A stretch of 47,547 nucleotides of DNA, taken from NCBI RefSeq assembly GCF_003047295.1, contig NZ_PZYZ01000014.1, forward strand, positions 1 to 47,547. Direction: 5' to 3'. Source of the stretch: Nocardioides sediminis (GTDB taxonomy: Bacteria > Actinomycetota > Actinomycetes > Propionibacteriales > Nocardioidaceae). The translations under genes and the position numbers were made by a program. Shown here one piece after another: positions 23,258 to 31,865 of the stretch. A model generated the notes under the pieces. It was not told the origin of the DNA and did no database searches. It saw nothing but the letters and a program-made list of their open reading frames with translations. The stretch's first letter is position 1. Each line of letters begins with the position of its first letter.

Positions 23258-24707
23258 GCCCCCGGCCGAGGCTGACGAGCATCGCCGCGCACTCGGCCCC
23301 GATGGCCCGCGCCAGCCGCTGGGCGTCGTCGTCCTCGCGCTCGGGCACGATCCGGTGGACCGTCCCGTTGGCGGCGAGGTCGAGCGCCCGGACCTGCTGG
23401 CGGGTGGCCATCTCCTCCGCGCGCGAGGTGTCCCCGTGCACGATGACGCTCGCACCCTCGGGCGGGAGCGGCGAGAGCCAGGCGTGCTGGGCCGCGATCA
23501 CCCGCTGCGCGGGCAGCAGCGCGAGCGCCCCGCCGCCACAGCCCTGCCCGAGCAGCACGGCCACGGTCGGCACCCGCATGCTGGTCATGGTGGCGATGCA
23601 CCGGGCGATCTCCCCGGCCATCGCCCGCTCCTCGGCCGACACCGAGAGCTCCGCGCCCGGCGTGTCGATGACGGTGACGAGCGGGAGCCCGAGCTCCTCG
23701 GCGAGGTTCATCGCCCGCCGGGCCTCGCGCAGCGCGGCCGGCCCCATCGTCAGGCCCTCCTGCTGGCGGGTGCGGTCCTGGCCGACCAGCACGCAGGGCT
23801 GTCCGTCGAGCCGGGTCAGCGCCACGATGATCGTCTCGTCGCGCTCGCCCTCGTCGGTGCCGCGCAGCCGCAGGGTGTCGGCGGCGCCGTACCGCAGCAG
23901 GTCGCGCACGCCGGCCCGCTCGGGCAGGCGGGTGATCTCGACCGACTCCCACGCGGTCCGGGTGGTCAGCGCCGTGGGGTCACGCCGCGGCAGCGAGGGC
24001 GCCTCGGGCGGGTCGAGCAGGACGCGCAGCGAGCGGTCGACCAGCTCGGGAAGCTGCTCGGCGGCCACGACCGCGTCGATGACGCCCTTGGCGGCGAGGT
24101 TCTCGGCCTCCTGGACCCCGGCAGGGAAGGGCTCACCGTTGAGCGCCTCGTAGACCTTGGGGCCGAGGAAGCCGACCAGGGCCCCCGGCTCAGCGACGGT
24201 GACGTGCCCGAGCGAGCCCCACGAGGCGTACACGCCGCCGGTCGTGGGGTGGCGCAGGTGCACCAGGTAGGGCAGCCCGGCCGCCCGGTGCACGCCGATC
24301 GCCCGGGTGATCTCGACCATCTCCACGAAGGCCGGCGTGCCCTCCTGCATGCGGGTGCCGCCCGACGCGGTGGTGGCCAGCAGCGGGAGCCCCTCGGCGG
24401 TGGCGCGGCGGACCGCGGCGGTGATCCGGCCGGCGGCGTCACGTCCGATGGAGCCGGCCAGGAAGCGGAACTCGTTGGCCACGACTGCGACCGGGCGCCC
24501 CCGCACCAGGCCGCGCCCGGTGACCACGGACTCGTCGGTGCCGGCCTTCTCCCGGGCCGCCAGCAGCTCGCGCTGGTAGTCCTCGGAGTGGCCGCTGATG
24601 TCGATCGGCCGGTCCCAGGACTCCCACGAGCCCTCGTCGAGGACGAGGTCCAGCAGCTCCTCGGCGCCCCAGCGGCGCCGGGCGGCGGTCGACGGGTCCG
24701 TGCTCAC
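23253..24707 (-). CDS. Acyl-CoA carboxyltransferase subunit (AccD/PccB-like)
   Basis: A 484-residue carboxyltransferase with both halves of the crotonase-like fold. The N-half has LPLLATTASGGTRMQEGTPA and HPTTGGVYASWGSLG; the C-half has LPLVTVIDTPGAELSVSAEE and LLGQGCGGGALALLPAQRV, whose Gly pairs form oxyanion holes. The family moves a carboxyl group between biotin and an acyl-CoA; close relatives (MdcD/E) decarboxylate malonyl thioesters. No biotin carboxylase or carrier gene is near. Its GTG overlaps the CoA-transferase stop (GTGA). With its neighbours it suggests conversion of a dicarboxylyl-CoA. Confidence 0.9.
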   Translation of the reverse strand: MSTDPSTAARRRWGAEELLDLVLDEGSWESWDRPIDISGHSEDYQRELLAAREKAGTDESVVTGRGLVRGRPVAVVANEFRFLAGSIGRDAAGRITAAVRRATAEGLPLLATTASGGTRMQEGTPAFVEMVEITRAIGVHRAAGLPYLVHLRHPTTGGVYASWGSLGHVTVAEPGALVGFLGPKVYEALNGEPFPAGVQEAENLAAKGVIDAVVAAEQLPELVDRSLRVLLDPPEAPSLPRRDPTALTTRTAWESVEITRLPERAGVRDLLRYGAADTLRLRGTDEGERDETIIVALTRLDGQPCVLVGQDRTRQQEGLTMGPAALREARRAMNLAEELGLPLVTVIDTPGAELSVSAEERAMAGEIARCIATMTSMRVPTVAVLLGQGCGGGALALLPAQRVIAAQHAWLSPLPPEGASVIVHGDTSRAEEMATRQQVRALDLAANGTVHRIVPEREDDDAQRLARAIGAECAAMLVSLGRGR

Positions 24708-25876
24708 GAGCCCTCCTCCAGCCACCGGCGCAGGGACTCACCGTGCTGGTCGAGCAGCGGCGGCGCGGCGTGGTCGCGGTGCGTGGTCTCGTCGCCGTCG
24801 GCGCCGAAGAACCGGAGCGGCGGACCGGGCAGGGTCACCGCGCCGAGCGACGGGTGGTCGACCTCCACGAGCAGCCCCTGGCTGCGCGTCTGGTCCCACT
24901 CGTAGACCTCGTCGAGGGTCCGCACCTTGCCGGCGGGCACCCCGACCTCGGCCAGCCGGGCCAGCAGCGCCTCGGCGTCCCAGTCGGCGAAGGCGGCCTC
25001 GATGACCTCGATGGTGCGCTCGCGGTTGCCGACGCGGTCGCCGTTGGTCTCCAGCCCGGGCGTGGCCGGGTCGATGCCGAACCCGTCGCACAGCCGGCGC
25101 CACAGGCCCTCGCTGCCGACGGCGATCTGCACCGCCCCGTCGCGGCAGTGGAAGAGCCCGTACGGCGCGATCGAGGGGTGGTGGTTGCCCTGCGCGCGCC
25201 CGACCTCGCCGGCCACCGTCCAGCGCGTGCCCTGGAAGGCGTGCACGCCCACGACCGCGGACAGCAGGGAGGTCCGCACGACCTGCCCGCGCCCGGTGGA
25301 CTGCCGCTCGAGCAGCGCCGCCAGCACGCCGTACGCGCCGTACATCCCGGCGAGCAGGTCGCCGATCGGTACGCCGACCCGCTGCGGGTCGTCGGGCCCG
25401 GAACCGGTCAGCGACATCAGCCCCGCCTCGCCCTGCGCGATCTGGTCGTAGCCCGCGCGCCCGCCCTCGGGGCCGTCGTGGCCGAAGCCGGTGATGGAGA
25501 GCACCACGAGGCGCGGGTTGCGCTCCATCAGGGACTCGATGCCGAGCCCGAGCCGATCGAGGACGCCGGTGCGGAAGTTCTCCACGAGCACGTCGGCCCG
25601 GTCCACCAGCCCGAGCAGCACGTCCCGGTCGGCCTCGGCCTTGAGGTCGAGGGCGATGGACTCCTTGTTGCGGTTGGCCGAGAGGAAGTAGGTCGACTGG
25701 CGGTCGTCCTCGTCGCCCACGAAGGGCGGCCCCCACCCGCGGGTGTCGTCCCCGTGGCCGGGCGCCTCGACCTTGACGACGCGGGCGCCGAGGTCGCCCA
25801 TCATCATCGTGGCGTGCGGACCGGCCAGCGCGCGGGTCAGGTCGACGACCAGGACCCCGGCGAGCGGGGCGCTCAC
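24704..25876 (-). CDS. CaiB/BaiF (class III) CoA-transferase
   Basis: A 390-residue family III CoA-transferase. The N-terminus GVLVVDLTRALAGPHATMMMGDLGA and VVKVEAPGHGDDTRGWGPPF are diagnostic. The catalytic Asp is expected in the GYDQIAQGEAGLMS block (about residues 163-176). These enzymes move CoA between a CoA thioester and a carboxylic acid. It overlaps genes on both sides by four bases, with the permease before and the carboxyltransferase after. This suggests an imported dicarboxylate is activated here to its CoA ester and then decarboxylated or carboxyl-transferred by the next gene. Confidence 0.92.
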   Translation of the reverse strand: MSAPLAGVLVVDLTRALAGPHATMMMGDLGARVVKVEAPGHGDDTRGWGPPFVGDEDDRQSTYFLSANRNKESIALDLKAEADRDVLLGLVDRADVLVENFRTGVLDRLGLGIESLMERNPRLVVLSITGFGHDGPEGGRAGYDQIAQGEAGLMSLTGSGPDDPQRVGVPIGDLLAGMYGAYGVLAALLERQSTGRGQVVRTSLLSAVVGVHAFQGTRWTVAGEVGRAQGNHHPSIAPYGLFHCRDGAVQIAVGSEGLWRRLCDGFGIDPATPGLETNGDRVGNRERTIEVIEAAFADWDAEALLARLAEVGVPAGKVRTLDEVYEWDQTRSQGLLVEVDHPSLGAVTLPGPPLRFFGADGDETTHRDHAAPPLLDQHGESLRRWLEEGS

Positions 25877-27198
25877 GAGCCCCACCCCGGCAGGACCAGG
25901 GCCGCCCAGACGGCCAGCGGCCCGACCAGCGTGACGATGACGCCGTAGGTCAGGATCTGCTTGTAGTAGACGGGCTCGCTGATCGAGTCGGGCTTGTTGG
26001 CCAGCATCAGCGCGCCGTTGGTGGAGAACGGGCTCACGTCCACGATCGTCGACGACACGGCGAGGGCGGCGACGAACAGGGCTGCGTTGATGCCGCCGTC
26101 CGCGATGAGCGGCACCGCGATCGGGATGATGACCGGCAGCAGGGCCGTCGAGGACGCGAACGCCGAGACGACGCCGCCGACGTAGCAGAGCACCAGCGCG
26201 CCGATCGCGACCGCGCCGAGGCCGGCAGCCCAGTTGCCGACGAACTCCGGGGAGCCGGCGGTGGTCAGGATCGTGGCGTAGGTGCTGACACCGGCGACGA
26301 GCAGCACGGTCGGCCAGGCGATCTGCTTGACGGCGTCCTTGTGCTCCTGCGGGGCGAGCATCGCCAGGATGACGGCGGCGGTGATGGAGACGAAGCCGAT
26401 GTTCTTGTCGAAGACCAGCGCCACCGTCGCCACGCCGACGAAGGCGATGAGGGTCAGGACCTGGTCGCGCTTGACGCCGAGCGACTGCGTCGTGGTCGCG
26501 GTCGAGGTGCCGAACCCACGAGCGGGCACGCTCGCACCACCCCCGTGCAGGTCGGCGTCGAGGGTGTCCTCCTGGTCGGGGTCGATGCGCAGCGCCATCA
26601 GCTTGCGGCCGCCCAGCACCACGAAGAGGATCGCGGCCATCACGGTGTTGACGACGAGGCTGGCGAGGAAGACGGTGATCTCGCTGGACGGCAGCCCGGC
26701 GTCGACCATGACGGAGTTGGTGATGACGCCGTAGATGGAGATCGGCGAGAAGCCGCCGGCCTGGGCGCCGTGGACGACGAACATGCCCATCATCAGCGGG
26801 CTGATGCCGTAGCGGCCGGCGAAGCCGAGCGCGATCGGGCCGATGATCGCGCAGGCGGCGGGGCTGACGGCGCCGATGCCGGTCAGGACCGCGGTCACCG
26901 CGAACATCACCCACGGGATCAGGGCGACCCGCCCGCCGACGGCCTTGACCGCCGTACGCACGATGAGGTCGACCGTCCCGTTGTTGCGGGCGATGGCGAA
27001 GAGGTAGGTGACACCGATCAAGGTCAGGATCAGGTCACCACTGACCCCGCCGAGAATCTCCTTCTCGTCCAGGTCCAAGGCGTACATGCCGACCAGCCAG
27101 GCGGCGACGTAGGCCAGTGCTCCCATGTTGATGGGCAGCAACGTGCCCACGACGAACAGGGCGACCAAGGCGAGGATCGCCACCCACTCCGGTCCCAT
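25873..27198 (-). CDS. MatC-like dicarboxylate permease
   Basis: A 441-residue permease with about 11-12 helices. The N-terminal block LILTLIGVTYLFAIARNNGTVDLI is the hallmark of the MatC N-terminal domain, known from rhizobial malonate import. HGAQAGGFSPISIYGVI and SSTIVDVSPFSTNGAL are ion-transporter (SLC13-like) loops with substrate- and sodium-binding residues. A linker with GGGASVPARGFG separates two halves. The ATG at 27198 has an AAGGAGGG site five bases upstream. It is the first gene of a three-gene operon facing a GntR regulator. Malonate or a related short dicarboxylate is the inferred substrate. Confidence 0.85.
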   Translation of the reverse strand: MGPEWVAILALVALFVVGTLLPINMGALAYVAAWLVGMYALDLDEKEILGGVSGDLILTLIGVTYLFAIARNNGTVDLIVRTAVKAVGGRVALIPWVMFAVTAVLTGIGAVSPAACAIIGPIALGFAGRYGISPLMMGMFVVHGAQAGGFSPISIYGVITNSVMVDAGLPSSEITVFLASLVVNTVMAAILFVVLGGRKLMALRIDPDQEDTLDADLHGGGASVPARGFGTSTATTTQSLGVKRDQVLTLIAFVGVATVALVFDKNIGFVSITAAVILAMLAPQEHKDAVKQIAWPTVLLVAGVSTYATILTTAGSPEFVGNWAAGLGAVAIGALVLCYVGGVVSAFASSTALLPVIIPIAVPLIADGGINAALFVAALAVSSTIVDVSPFSTNGALMLANKPDSISEPVYYKQILTYGVIVTLVGPLAVWAALVLPGWGS

Positions 27199-27263
27199 AG
27201 GACCCTCCTTCTCATCGATCCCGGCCCGTACCGACGTCGTGACGGGGGTCACGTCTGGATCAG

Positions 27264-27288
27264 TGGCCTAGCCAATAGCCCTCTTGGC
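27264..27288. promoter_or_regulatory. Candidate GntR operator region
   Basis: TGGC-CTA-GCCA (27264-27274) is a perfect short palindrome, and GCCAA (27271-27275) pairs with TTGGC (27284-27288). Both lie in the 112-base space between the MatC-like gene and the GntR gene. FCD-type GntR proteins bind short palindromes of this size, so the region is a fair candidate. Confidence 0.4.
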
Positions 27289-27310
27289 CGTCTGTCAATA
27301 GGCTGGGTGC

Positions 27311-28033
27311 ATGTCCGACCGCTCCGTGCCGCCGCCACGCGACGCCTCGTTCCCCGCGCCGCTGGCCCGCGTGCGCCTCTACGAGCAGGTCGCCCAGCAG
27401 ATCTCGTCGTGGATCGCCGAGCACGACCTCCAGCCGGGCGACAAGCTGCCAGCCGAGCGCGAGCTCGCGGCGCGCCTGGGTGTCAGCCGGGCCACGCTGA
27501 GCCAGGCCCTGGTCGCGCTCGAGGTGATCGGCGCCGTGGCCGTCCGCCACGGCGACGGCACCGTGGTCGCCAGCTCCCCGGGCCCGTCCCGCATCGTCGA
27601 GGCGGTGCGCGCGCACGCCAACCGGCTGCCCGAGATCATCGACACCCGCGACGCCCTGGAGACCAAGATCGCCAGCCTCGCCGCCGAGCGGCGTACCGAG
27701 GCCGACCTCCAGCGCATCGAGGACGCCCTCGCCTCCATGGAGGCCGACATCGAGGCCGGCGGCCGCGGCGTGCAGGGCGACGAGGACTTCCACGCCGCGG
27801 TCACCGCGGCGGCCCACAGCATGCTGCTGTCCCGCCTCATGGGCGAGATCGCCGACCTCATCAGGGAGACGCGCATCGAGTCGCTGTCCCAGCCGGACCG
27901 GCCCCGCAACTCCCTCGCCGGGCACCGGGCCATCGCCGACGCGATCCGCGCGGGCGACCCGGAGTCCGCCTACCGCGCCATGCACGCCCACGTCGAGATG
28001 GTCAGCGACGTCGCCGTGCTGCGGACCGAGTGA
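27311..28033 (+). CDS. GntR/FadR-family regulator with FCD domain
   Basis: A 240-residue regulator. The winged helix-turn-helix is at about 20-90 (YEQVAQQISSWIAEHDLQPGDKLPAERELAARLGVSRATLSQAL). The FCD ligand domain follows, with the metal-binding acidic and His residues in DTRDALETK, DEDFHAAVT, AGHRAIADA and MHAHVEMV. FCD domains bind carboxylate ligands through the metal. It is divergent from the MatC/CoA-transferase/carboxyltransferase operon and directly upstream of a TSUP permease (10 bases), so it probably controls both in response to the imported acid or its CoA ester. Confidence 0.93.
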   Translation: MSDRSVPPPRDASFPAPLARVRLYEQVAQQISSWIAEHDLQPGDKLPAERELAARLGVSRATLSQALVALEVIGAVAVRHGDGTVVASSPGPSRIVEAVRAHANRLPEIIDTRDALETKIASLAAERRTEADLQRIEDALASMEADIEAGGRGVQGDEDFHAAVTAAAHSMLLSRLMGEIADLIRETRIESLSQPDRPRNSLAGHRAIADAIRAGDPESAYRAMHAHVEMVSDVAVLRTE

Positions 28034-28043
28034 CGCCCGCCTC

Positions 28044-28805
28044 GTGACAGGACTCGAGCAGCTCGTCGTGCTGCTGGCCGGGCTCGGCGCCGGTGTCCTC
28101 ACCTCGACGGTCGGGATCGCCTCCCTGCTGAGCTTCCCGGTGCTGGTCGCCGTCGGCCTGCCGCCAGTGGTGGCCAACGCCTCCAACACCGTGGGCCTCA
28201 CGCCGGGCGCGCTGAGCGGGTCGTGGGGCTACCGGTCCGAGCTGCGCGAGCACCCGCGCGTCACGACGATCGTGCTGGGCACCTGCGCGGCCGGGTCGGT
28301 CGTCGGCGCGGTCCTGCTGCTGGCCCTCCCCGCCGCCGTGTTCGAGGGGGTGGTGCCGTGGCTCATCCTGGGCACCTGCCTGCTCGTCGGCGCCCAGCCC
28401 CGGCTGTCGGCCCGCCTCCGCTCGCGTCGCGGCGAGGAGGCCGACGACCGGCTGCACGTGTCGCCGGCCACGGGGGTCTTCGCCACCATCACCGGGGTGT
28501 ACGGCGGCTACTTCGGCGCCGGGTCCGGCGTGATGATGCTGGCCGTGCTCGGGCTCGGCACCGACCTGCCCTTCCGGGTCGCCAACGCCCTCAAGACCCT
28601 CGCGGTGCTGGCCGCCAACCTCGTCGCGAGCATCATCTTCGTCTTCGCCGCCGACCTCGACTGGCGGGCAGTCGTGCTGCTCGCCTCCGGGTCCGTCGTC
28701 GGCGGGTACGTCGGGGCGCGCATCGGCCGCCGCCTGCCGGCCGCGCTGCTGCGGGCGGGCATCGTGGTCGCCGGCCTCGTGGGCGCGTTCCTGCTCTGGC
28801 GGTGA
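28044..28805 (+). CDS. TSUP (TauE/SafE) family permease
   Basis: A 253-residue membrane protein with about eight helices in two similar halves. The half-repeats show GAGVLTSTVGIASLLSFPVLVAVGLPP and TITGVYGGYFGAGSGVMMLAVLGLG, both with the family's Gly/Pro pattern. TSUP proteins export or import sulfonates, sulfite or small organic anions. The start is GTG, ten bases after the GntR stop, so they share a transcript. A role in anion export linked to the carboxylate operon is inferred; sulfonate transport is the alternative. It ends six bases from the convergent MOSC gene. Confidence 0.9.
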   Translation: MTGLEQLVVLLAGLGAGVLTSTVGIASLLSFPVLVAVGLPPVVANASNTVGLTPGALSGSWGYRSELREHPRVTTIVLGTCAAGSVVGAVLLLALPAAVFEGVVPWLILGTCLLVGAQPRLSARLRSRRGEEADDRLHVSPATGVFATITGVYGGYFGAGSGVMMLAVLGLGTDLPFRVANALKTLAVLAANLVASIIFVFAADLDWRAVVLLASGSVVGGYVGARIGRRLPAALLRAGIVVAGLVGAFLLWR

Positions 28806-28811
28806 GCGGGC

Positions 28812-29558
28812 CTACCCCGGCACCACCTCCGCACGGTCGCCGGTCGCGACCCGTCCCGGCACGGTGACCTCGGCATCGACGCCGAAGGGGATCTCGACCC
28901 CGAAGCGCCGCCTGCCGGCCAGCGTCCCGAGCAGGGAGCGGTCGCGGACACCGGTCGTGGGGTCGAGGTCGATCACGGCGCACCGCGGCACGAGGCCTCG
29001 GACCCGGACCTCGGCCGCGCCGACCCGGACCCGGCGGCCGACCCAGCCGTCCTCCGTGCCCGCGTCCGCATCGATCTCGAAGGTCGCGCGGAACCGTGCG
29101 GCGTCGACCGGCTCCCCGACCTCGTCGGCGAGCCGTCGCAGCGACCCGGTCGTGACCAGCGTGACCGCACCGCCGTAGACCACCTCGCCGGGATCGCTGC
29201 GGGCGAGCACGACCTCGCGGCCGAGGTGCTCGGTGTACGCCGCCGCCCACGGCCCGGCCACGACCTCCAGCGCCGCGGTCCGTCCCCAGTAGTCGACCTC
29301 GCGCACCTCACCGGTCGGCCGCGGCTCGCCCGTCACGCTGCCCGCGGGCAGCTCCACGGACAGCACCGTCCCGTCCCAGGCGGCGCTCGCCTGCAGCAGC
29401 GTCGGGTTCTCGACGGTGCGCAGGCAGCGGTCGACGGTGGCGTCGACGAGGCAGAAGACGCGGTCGCCCACCGGCCCGGCCGGGGTCAGCATCGCCGATC
29501 CGTGGGTCCGGTGCCGGCCTCCCTTGACCGGCGTGAAGCCGATCCGCGCGACGTACAT
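28812..29558 (-). CDS. MOSC-domain protein with N-terminal beta-barrel domain
   Basis: A 248-residue protein. The N-terminal MOSC_N-like beta-barrel starts with YVARIGFTPVKGGRH. The C-terminal MOSC domain contains VRGLVPRCAVIDLDPTTG, in which Cys is the conserved cofactor- or sulfur-binding residue, and DAARFRATFEID. Proteins of this form are tied to molybdenum-cofactor handling, including amidoxime reduction; the partner is unknown. ATG at 29558 is preferred because the domain starts there; ATG at 29597 is an alternative. It is divergent from the cupin gene. Confidence 0.85.
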   Translation of the reverse strand: MYVARIGFTPVKGGRHRTHGSAMLTPAGPVGDRVFCLVDATVDRCLRTVENPTLLQASAAWDGTVLSVELPAGSVTGEPRPTGEVREVDYWGRTAALEVVAGPWAAAYTEHLGREVVLARSDPGEVVYGGAVTLVTTGSLRRLADEVGEPVDAARFRATFEIDADAGTEDGWVGRRVRVGAAEVRVRGLVPRCAVIDLDPTTGVRDRSLLGTLAGRRRFGVEIPFGVDAEVTVPGRVATGDRAEVVPG

Positions 29559-29614
29559 GTCGGCACCCTGCCACCTGGGCACGGGCTGTGTCCGCATCCC
29601 CCATTTGTGTACTC

Positions 29615-29633
29615 CCTGCGGGGGAGCCGCAGG
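29615..29633. promoter_or_regulatory. Dyad in the MOSC/cupin divergent promoter
   Basis: CCTGCGG (29615-29621) and CCGCAGG (29627-29633) form a perfect 7-base inverted repeat around GGGAG, 53 bases before the cupin start. It may be an operator for either gene. Confidence 0.4.
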
Positions 29634-29685
29634 TCTAGCGTCAGCCATGGGTCCCCCCACGGCGCACGCACCCCAGGAGGTAGTC

Positions 29686-30045
29686 GTGGCAACCATCGAG
29701 GCACAGAACATCGGGACACCGCACGAGACGAGGCCGTTCAAGGCACACGGTCACATGGACGTCGTCACGCTGGGAGACTTCACGCTCGGCATGGGCACCT
29801 TCGAGCCCGGGTGGCGCTGGTCGGAGGACGTCAAGCCGATCGCGGGGACCGAGTCCTGCCAGGTCCGGCACACCGGGATCTGCGTCTCGGGACGCATGAC
29901 GGTGCGCATGGAGGACGGCACGGAGGTCACGGTCGAACCGGGCGACGTGATGCTGATCGAACCGGGTCACGACGCCTGGGTCGTGGGCGACGAGGCCTGC
30001 GTGCTCTACGACACCGGGGTGTTGGCCTACGCCAAGCCTCAGTAG
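29686..30045 (+). CDS. Cupin-domain protein
   Basis: A 119-residue single-cupin protein. The barrel motifs are visible: HTGICVSGRMTVRMEDGTEV (motif 1, about 61-80, with one likely metal ligand His) and EPGDVMLIEPGHDAWVVGD (motif 2, about 84-102). GWRWSEDVKP before them is common in an actinobacterial subgroup. It may bind a metal and a small ligand or act as a sensor; no enzyme activity can be assigned. The GTG start is fixed by a perfect AGGAGG at 29675-29680. It is the first gene of a probable five-gene operon with the two MEDS proteins and an ABC transporter. Confidence 0.85.
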   Translation: MATIEAQNIGTPHETRPFKAHGHMDVVTLGDFTLGMGTFEPGWRWSEDVKPIAGTESCQVRHTGICVSGRMTVRMEDGTEVTVEPGDVMLIEPGHDAWVVGDEACVLYDTGVLAYAKPQ

Positions 30046-30067
30046 CGTCCTCTCCGGGAGGTCCCCC

Positions 30068-30943
30068 ATGCTGATCCCGTCGGTCGACGAGGCTCGCACG
30101 GGACAGCACCTGTGCCAGGTCTACGACAGCGACGACGGGCTGCGACGTGCCGTGTCCGACCTGGTGGGCTCGGGCCTCGCAGCAGGGGACCTCATCATCC
30201 ACGTCACCGGGTCCACACCCGCCGAGGTGAGGTCCTACCTCCGGGCGAGCGGCGTCGACTGCGGCCCGGCGCTCGAGCGGGGGCAGGTCCGCATCATCAG
30301 CCGCACCGAGGTGGACGGCTCGCGGGACGAGGTCCTCGCGGCGGTGCTCGACCGGTTGTCGGCCACCCTGGAGGCGTGTGGGCCCGAGGGGTACGCCGCC
30401 GCGCGCATCGCGTCGGAGGTCGACGTCCTGTACGGCGCGGAGACCGTGGAGAAGGTGGTGGCCCGCGAACGGCTCGGGGACGAGCTGGTCGCCAGGCACC
30501 CCGTCCTCGTGCTCTGCCTCTACGACCGCCGTCTGCACGACCCGGACCGCCTGCGCCGCGTCGAGGCCCTCCACGAGGGGCGGGTGGCGCCCGCCGTCGT
30601 GGTCCACCGCGACGACATCGTGGCCATCGCCCGGCTCGAGGACCGCACCGGCCTCCGGGTCTTCGGCGAGCTGGACCTGTCCAACCGGGACGCGTTCGCC
30701 GATGCCGTCGCGACGGTCGCGCGATCCTGCCCCGGGGACGTCGTGGTCGACATGACGGACGTCTCCTTCATCGACCTCGACGGGATCGCCGTGCTGGTGC
30801 GGGCGGCCGAGCGACATCCCGACCGCTCGGTCGTGCTCCTCTCCCCCAACCCGATGGTCCACCGGGTGCTGGTCCTCACCGGGTGGGACGCGCTCCCCAA
30901 CCTGGTCCTCGACCATGCCGATACCGAGGACGGGCGACCGTGA
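30068..30943 (+). CDS. MEDS-STAS signalling protein
   Basis: A 291-residue protein. The N-terminal MEDS domain, first described from the DcmR sensor, spans about residues 8-185 (GQHLCQVYDSDDGLRRAVSDLVGSGLAAGDL). The C-terminal STAS domain (about 195-285) resembles anti-sigma-factor antagonists: LRVFGELDLSNRDAFADAV and VVVDMTDVSFIDLDGIAVLV. The Ser usually phosphorylated in such antagonists (DxSxxxxxG) is Asp here (FIDLDGI), so it may act without phosphorylation. A GGGAGG site precedes the ATG. The GTGA overlap with the next gene makes the two a natural pair. Confidence 0.9.
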   Translation: MLIPSVDEARTGQHLCQVYDSDDGLRRAVSDLVGSGLAAGDLIIHVTGSTPAEVRSYLRASGVDCGPALERGQVRIISRTEVDGSRDEVLAAVLDRLSATLEACGPEGYAAARIASEVDVLYGAETVEKVVARERLGDELVARHPVLVLCLYDRRLHDPDRLRRVEALHEGRVAPAVVVHRDDIVAIARLEDRTGLRVFGELDLSNRDAFADAVATVARSCPGDVVVDMTDVSFIDLDGIAVLVRAAERHPDRSVVLLSPNPMVHRVLVLTGWDALPNLVLDHADTEDGRP

Positions 30944-31848
30944 CCGTGCACCACGGCGCCCTGATCTTCGCCAGCGACGACGAGCTGGTGAACGGCACCC
31001 ACCAGCTGGTCGCGGACGGGCTGCTGGCCGGGGACCGGGTGCTGGTGGTCGGGGGCCGTCACCTGCTGGACGTCCTGCGCTCGGCGTGGGACGACGACCC
31101 GCGGATCACCTTCCACGACCAGGACGTGTTCTACGACAGCCCCATGGTGACGGTCGCCGGGCTCCAGCGCCTGCTCGACCGCGAGGGTGCTGCCGGTCAC
31201 CGGGTCCGCGTGACCGGTCCGGTGCCGTTCGGTGGCGACCCGGCGACCCGGCGCGCCTGGATGAGCTACGAGGCCCTGGTCGACCGCGCCTTCGCGCCGT
31301 ACGGACTCACGTCGCTGTGCCAGTACGACACCCGCGTCACGGCCGACGACCTCCTGGCCCACGCCTGGGCCACCCACGACCGGGTCGTCACCTCGTCCGG
31401 GGTGGCCGCCGGTGGCCAGCGCCGCGCCGAGGTGCTGGCCGGGCTCACGGCGGCGGCGGTCGCGGACGCGCCCGACCTCGGCACGGTCCTGTACGACGAC
31501 GTGCTCCTGGCCTCCGAGGACCTCGGGAGATTCCGTACGGGGCTGATTCCGGCACCGGGCGACCTCGTCCTCGCCGCCAACGAGGTGGCGACCAACGCGT
31601 TCGTGCACGCTCGCCCACCGGTCACGGTCCGGTTCGGGCACGGACCCGCCGGATGGACCTGCGTGGTCACCGACTGCGGACCCGGCCTCCCCGACCCGCA
31701 CGCCGGCATCGACTCGCCGCTGCCGGGCAACCCGCAGGCGCCCGGGCACGGTCTGTGGCTGGTGCGGCAGCTGTGCGACCGCGTCGGAATCATCGCCAGC
31801 GGGTCGGGCACGACGGTGAGCATGACCCTGCGCGACCGGGGCGCCTGA
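30940..31848 (+). CDS. MEDS domain with RsbW-like ATPase (anti-sigma kinase type)
   Basis: A 302-residue protein. A MEDS domain fills about residues 3-165 (HHGALIFASDDELVNGTHQLVADGLLAGDRVLVV). A GHKL ATPase domain of the RsbW/SpoIIAB kind follows (about 200-298), with an N-box LVLAANEVATNAFVHA, the G1 box VVTDCGPGLPDP and GHGLWLVRQLCD. Such domains bind anti-sigma antagonists and sigma factors, or phosphorylate the former. With the MEDS-STAS gene before it, it makes a partner-switching module in which both partners carry the same sensor. No sigma-factor gene is adjacent. Confidence 0.9.
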   Translation: MTVHHGALIFASDDELVNGTHQLVADGLLAGDRVLVVGGRHLLDVLRSAWDDDPRITFHDQDVFYDSPMVTVAGLQRLLDREGAAGHRVRVTGPVPFGGDPATRRAWMSYEALVDRAFAPYGLTSLCQYDTRVTADDLLAHAWATHDRVVTSSGVAAGGQRRAEVLAGLTAAAVADAPDLGTVLYDDVLLASEDLGRFRTGLIPAPGDLVLAANEVATNAFVHARPPVTVRFGHGPAGWTCVVTDCGPGLPDPHAGIDSPLPGNPQAPGHGLWLVRQLCDRVGIIASGSGTTVSMTLRDRGA

Positions 31849-31865
31849 CGCGAGGCGGTGGCGTC

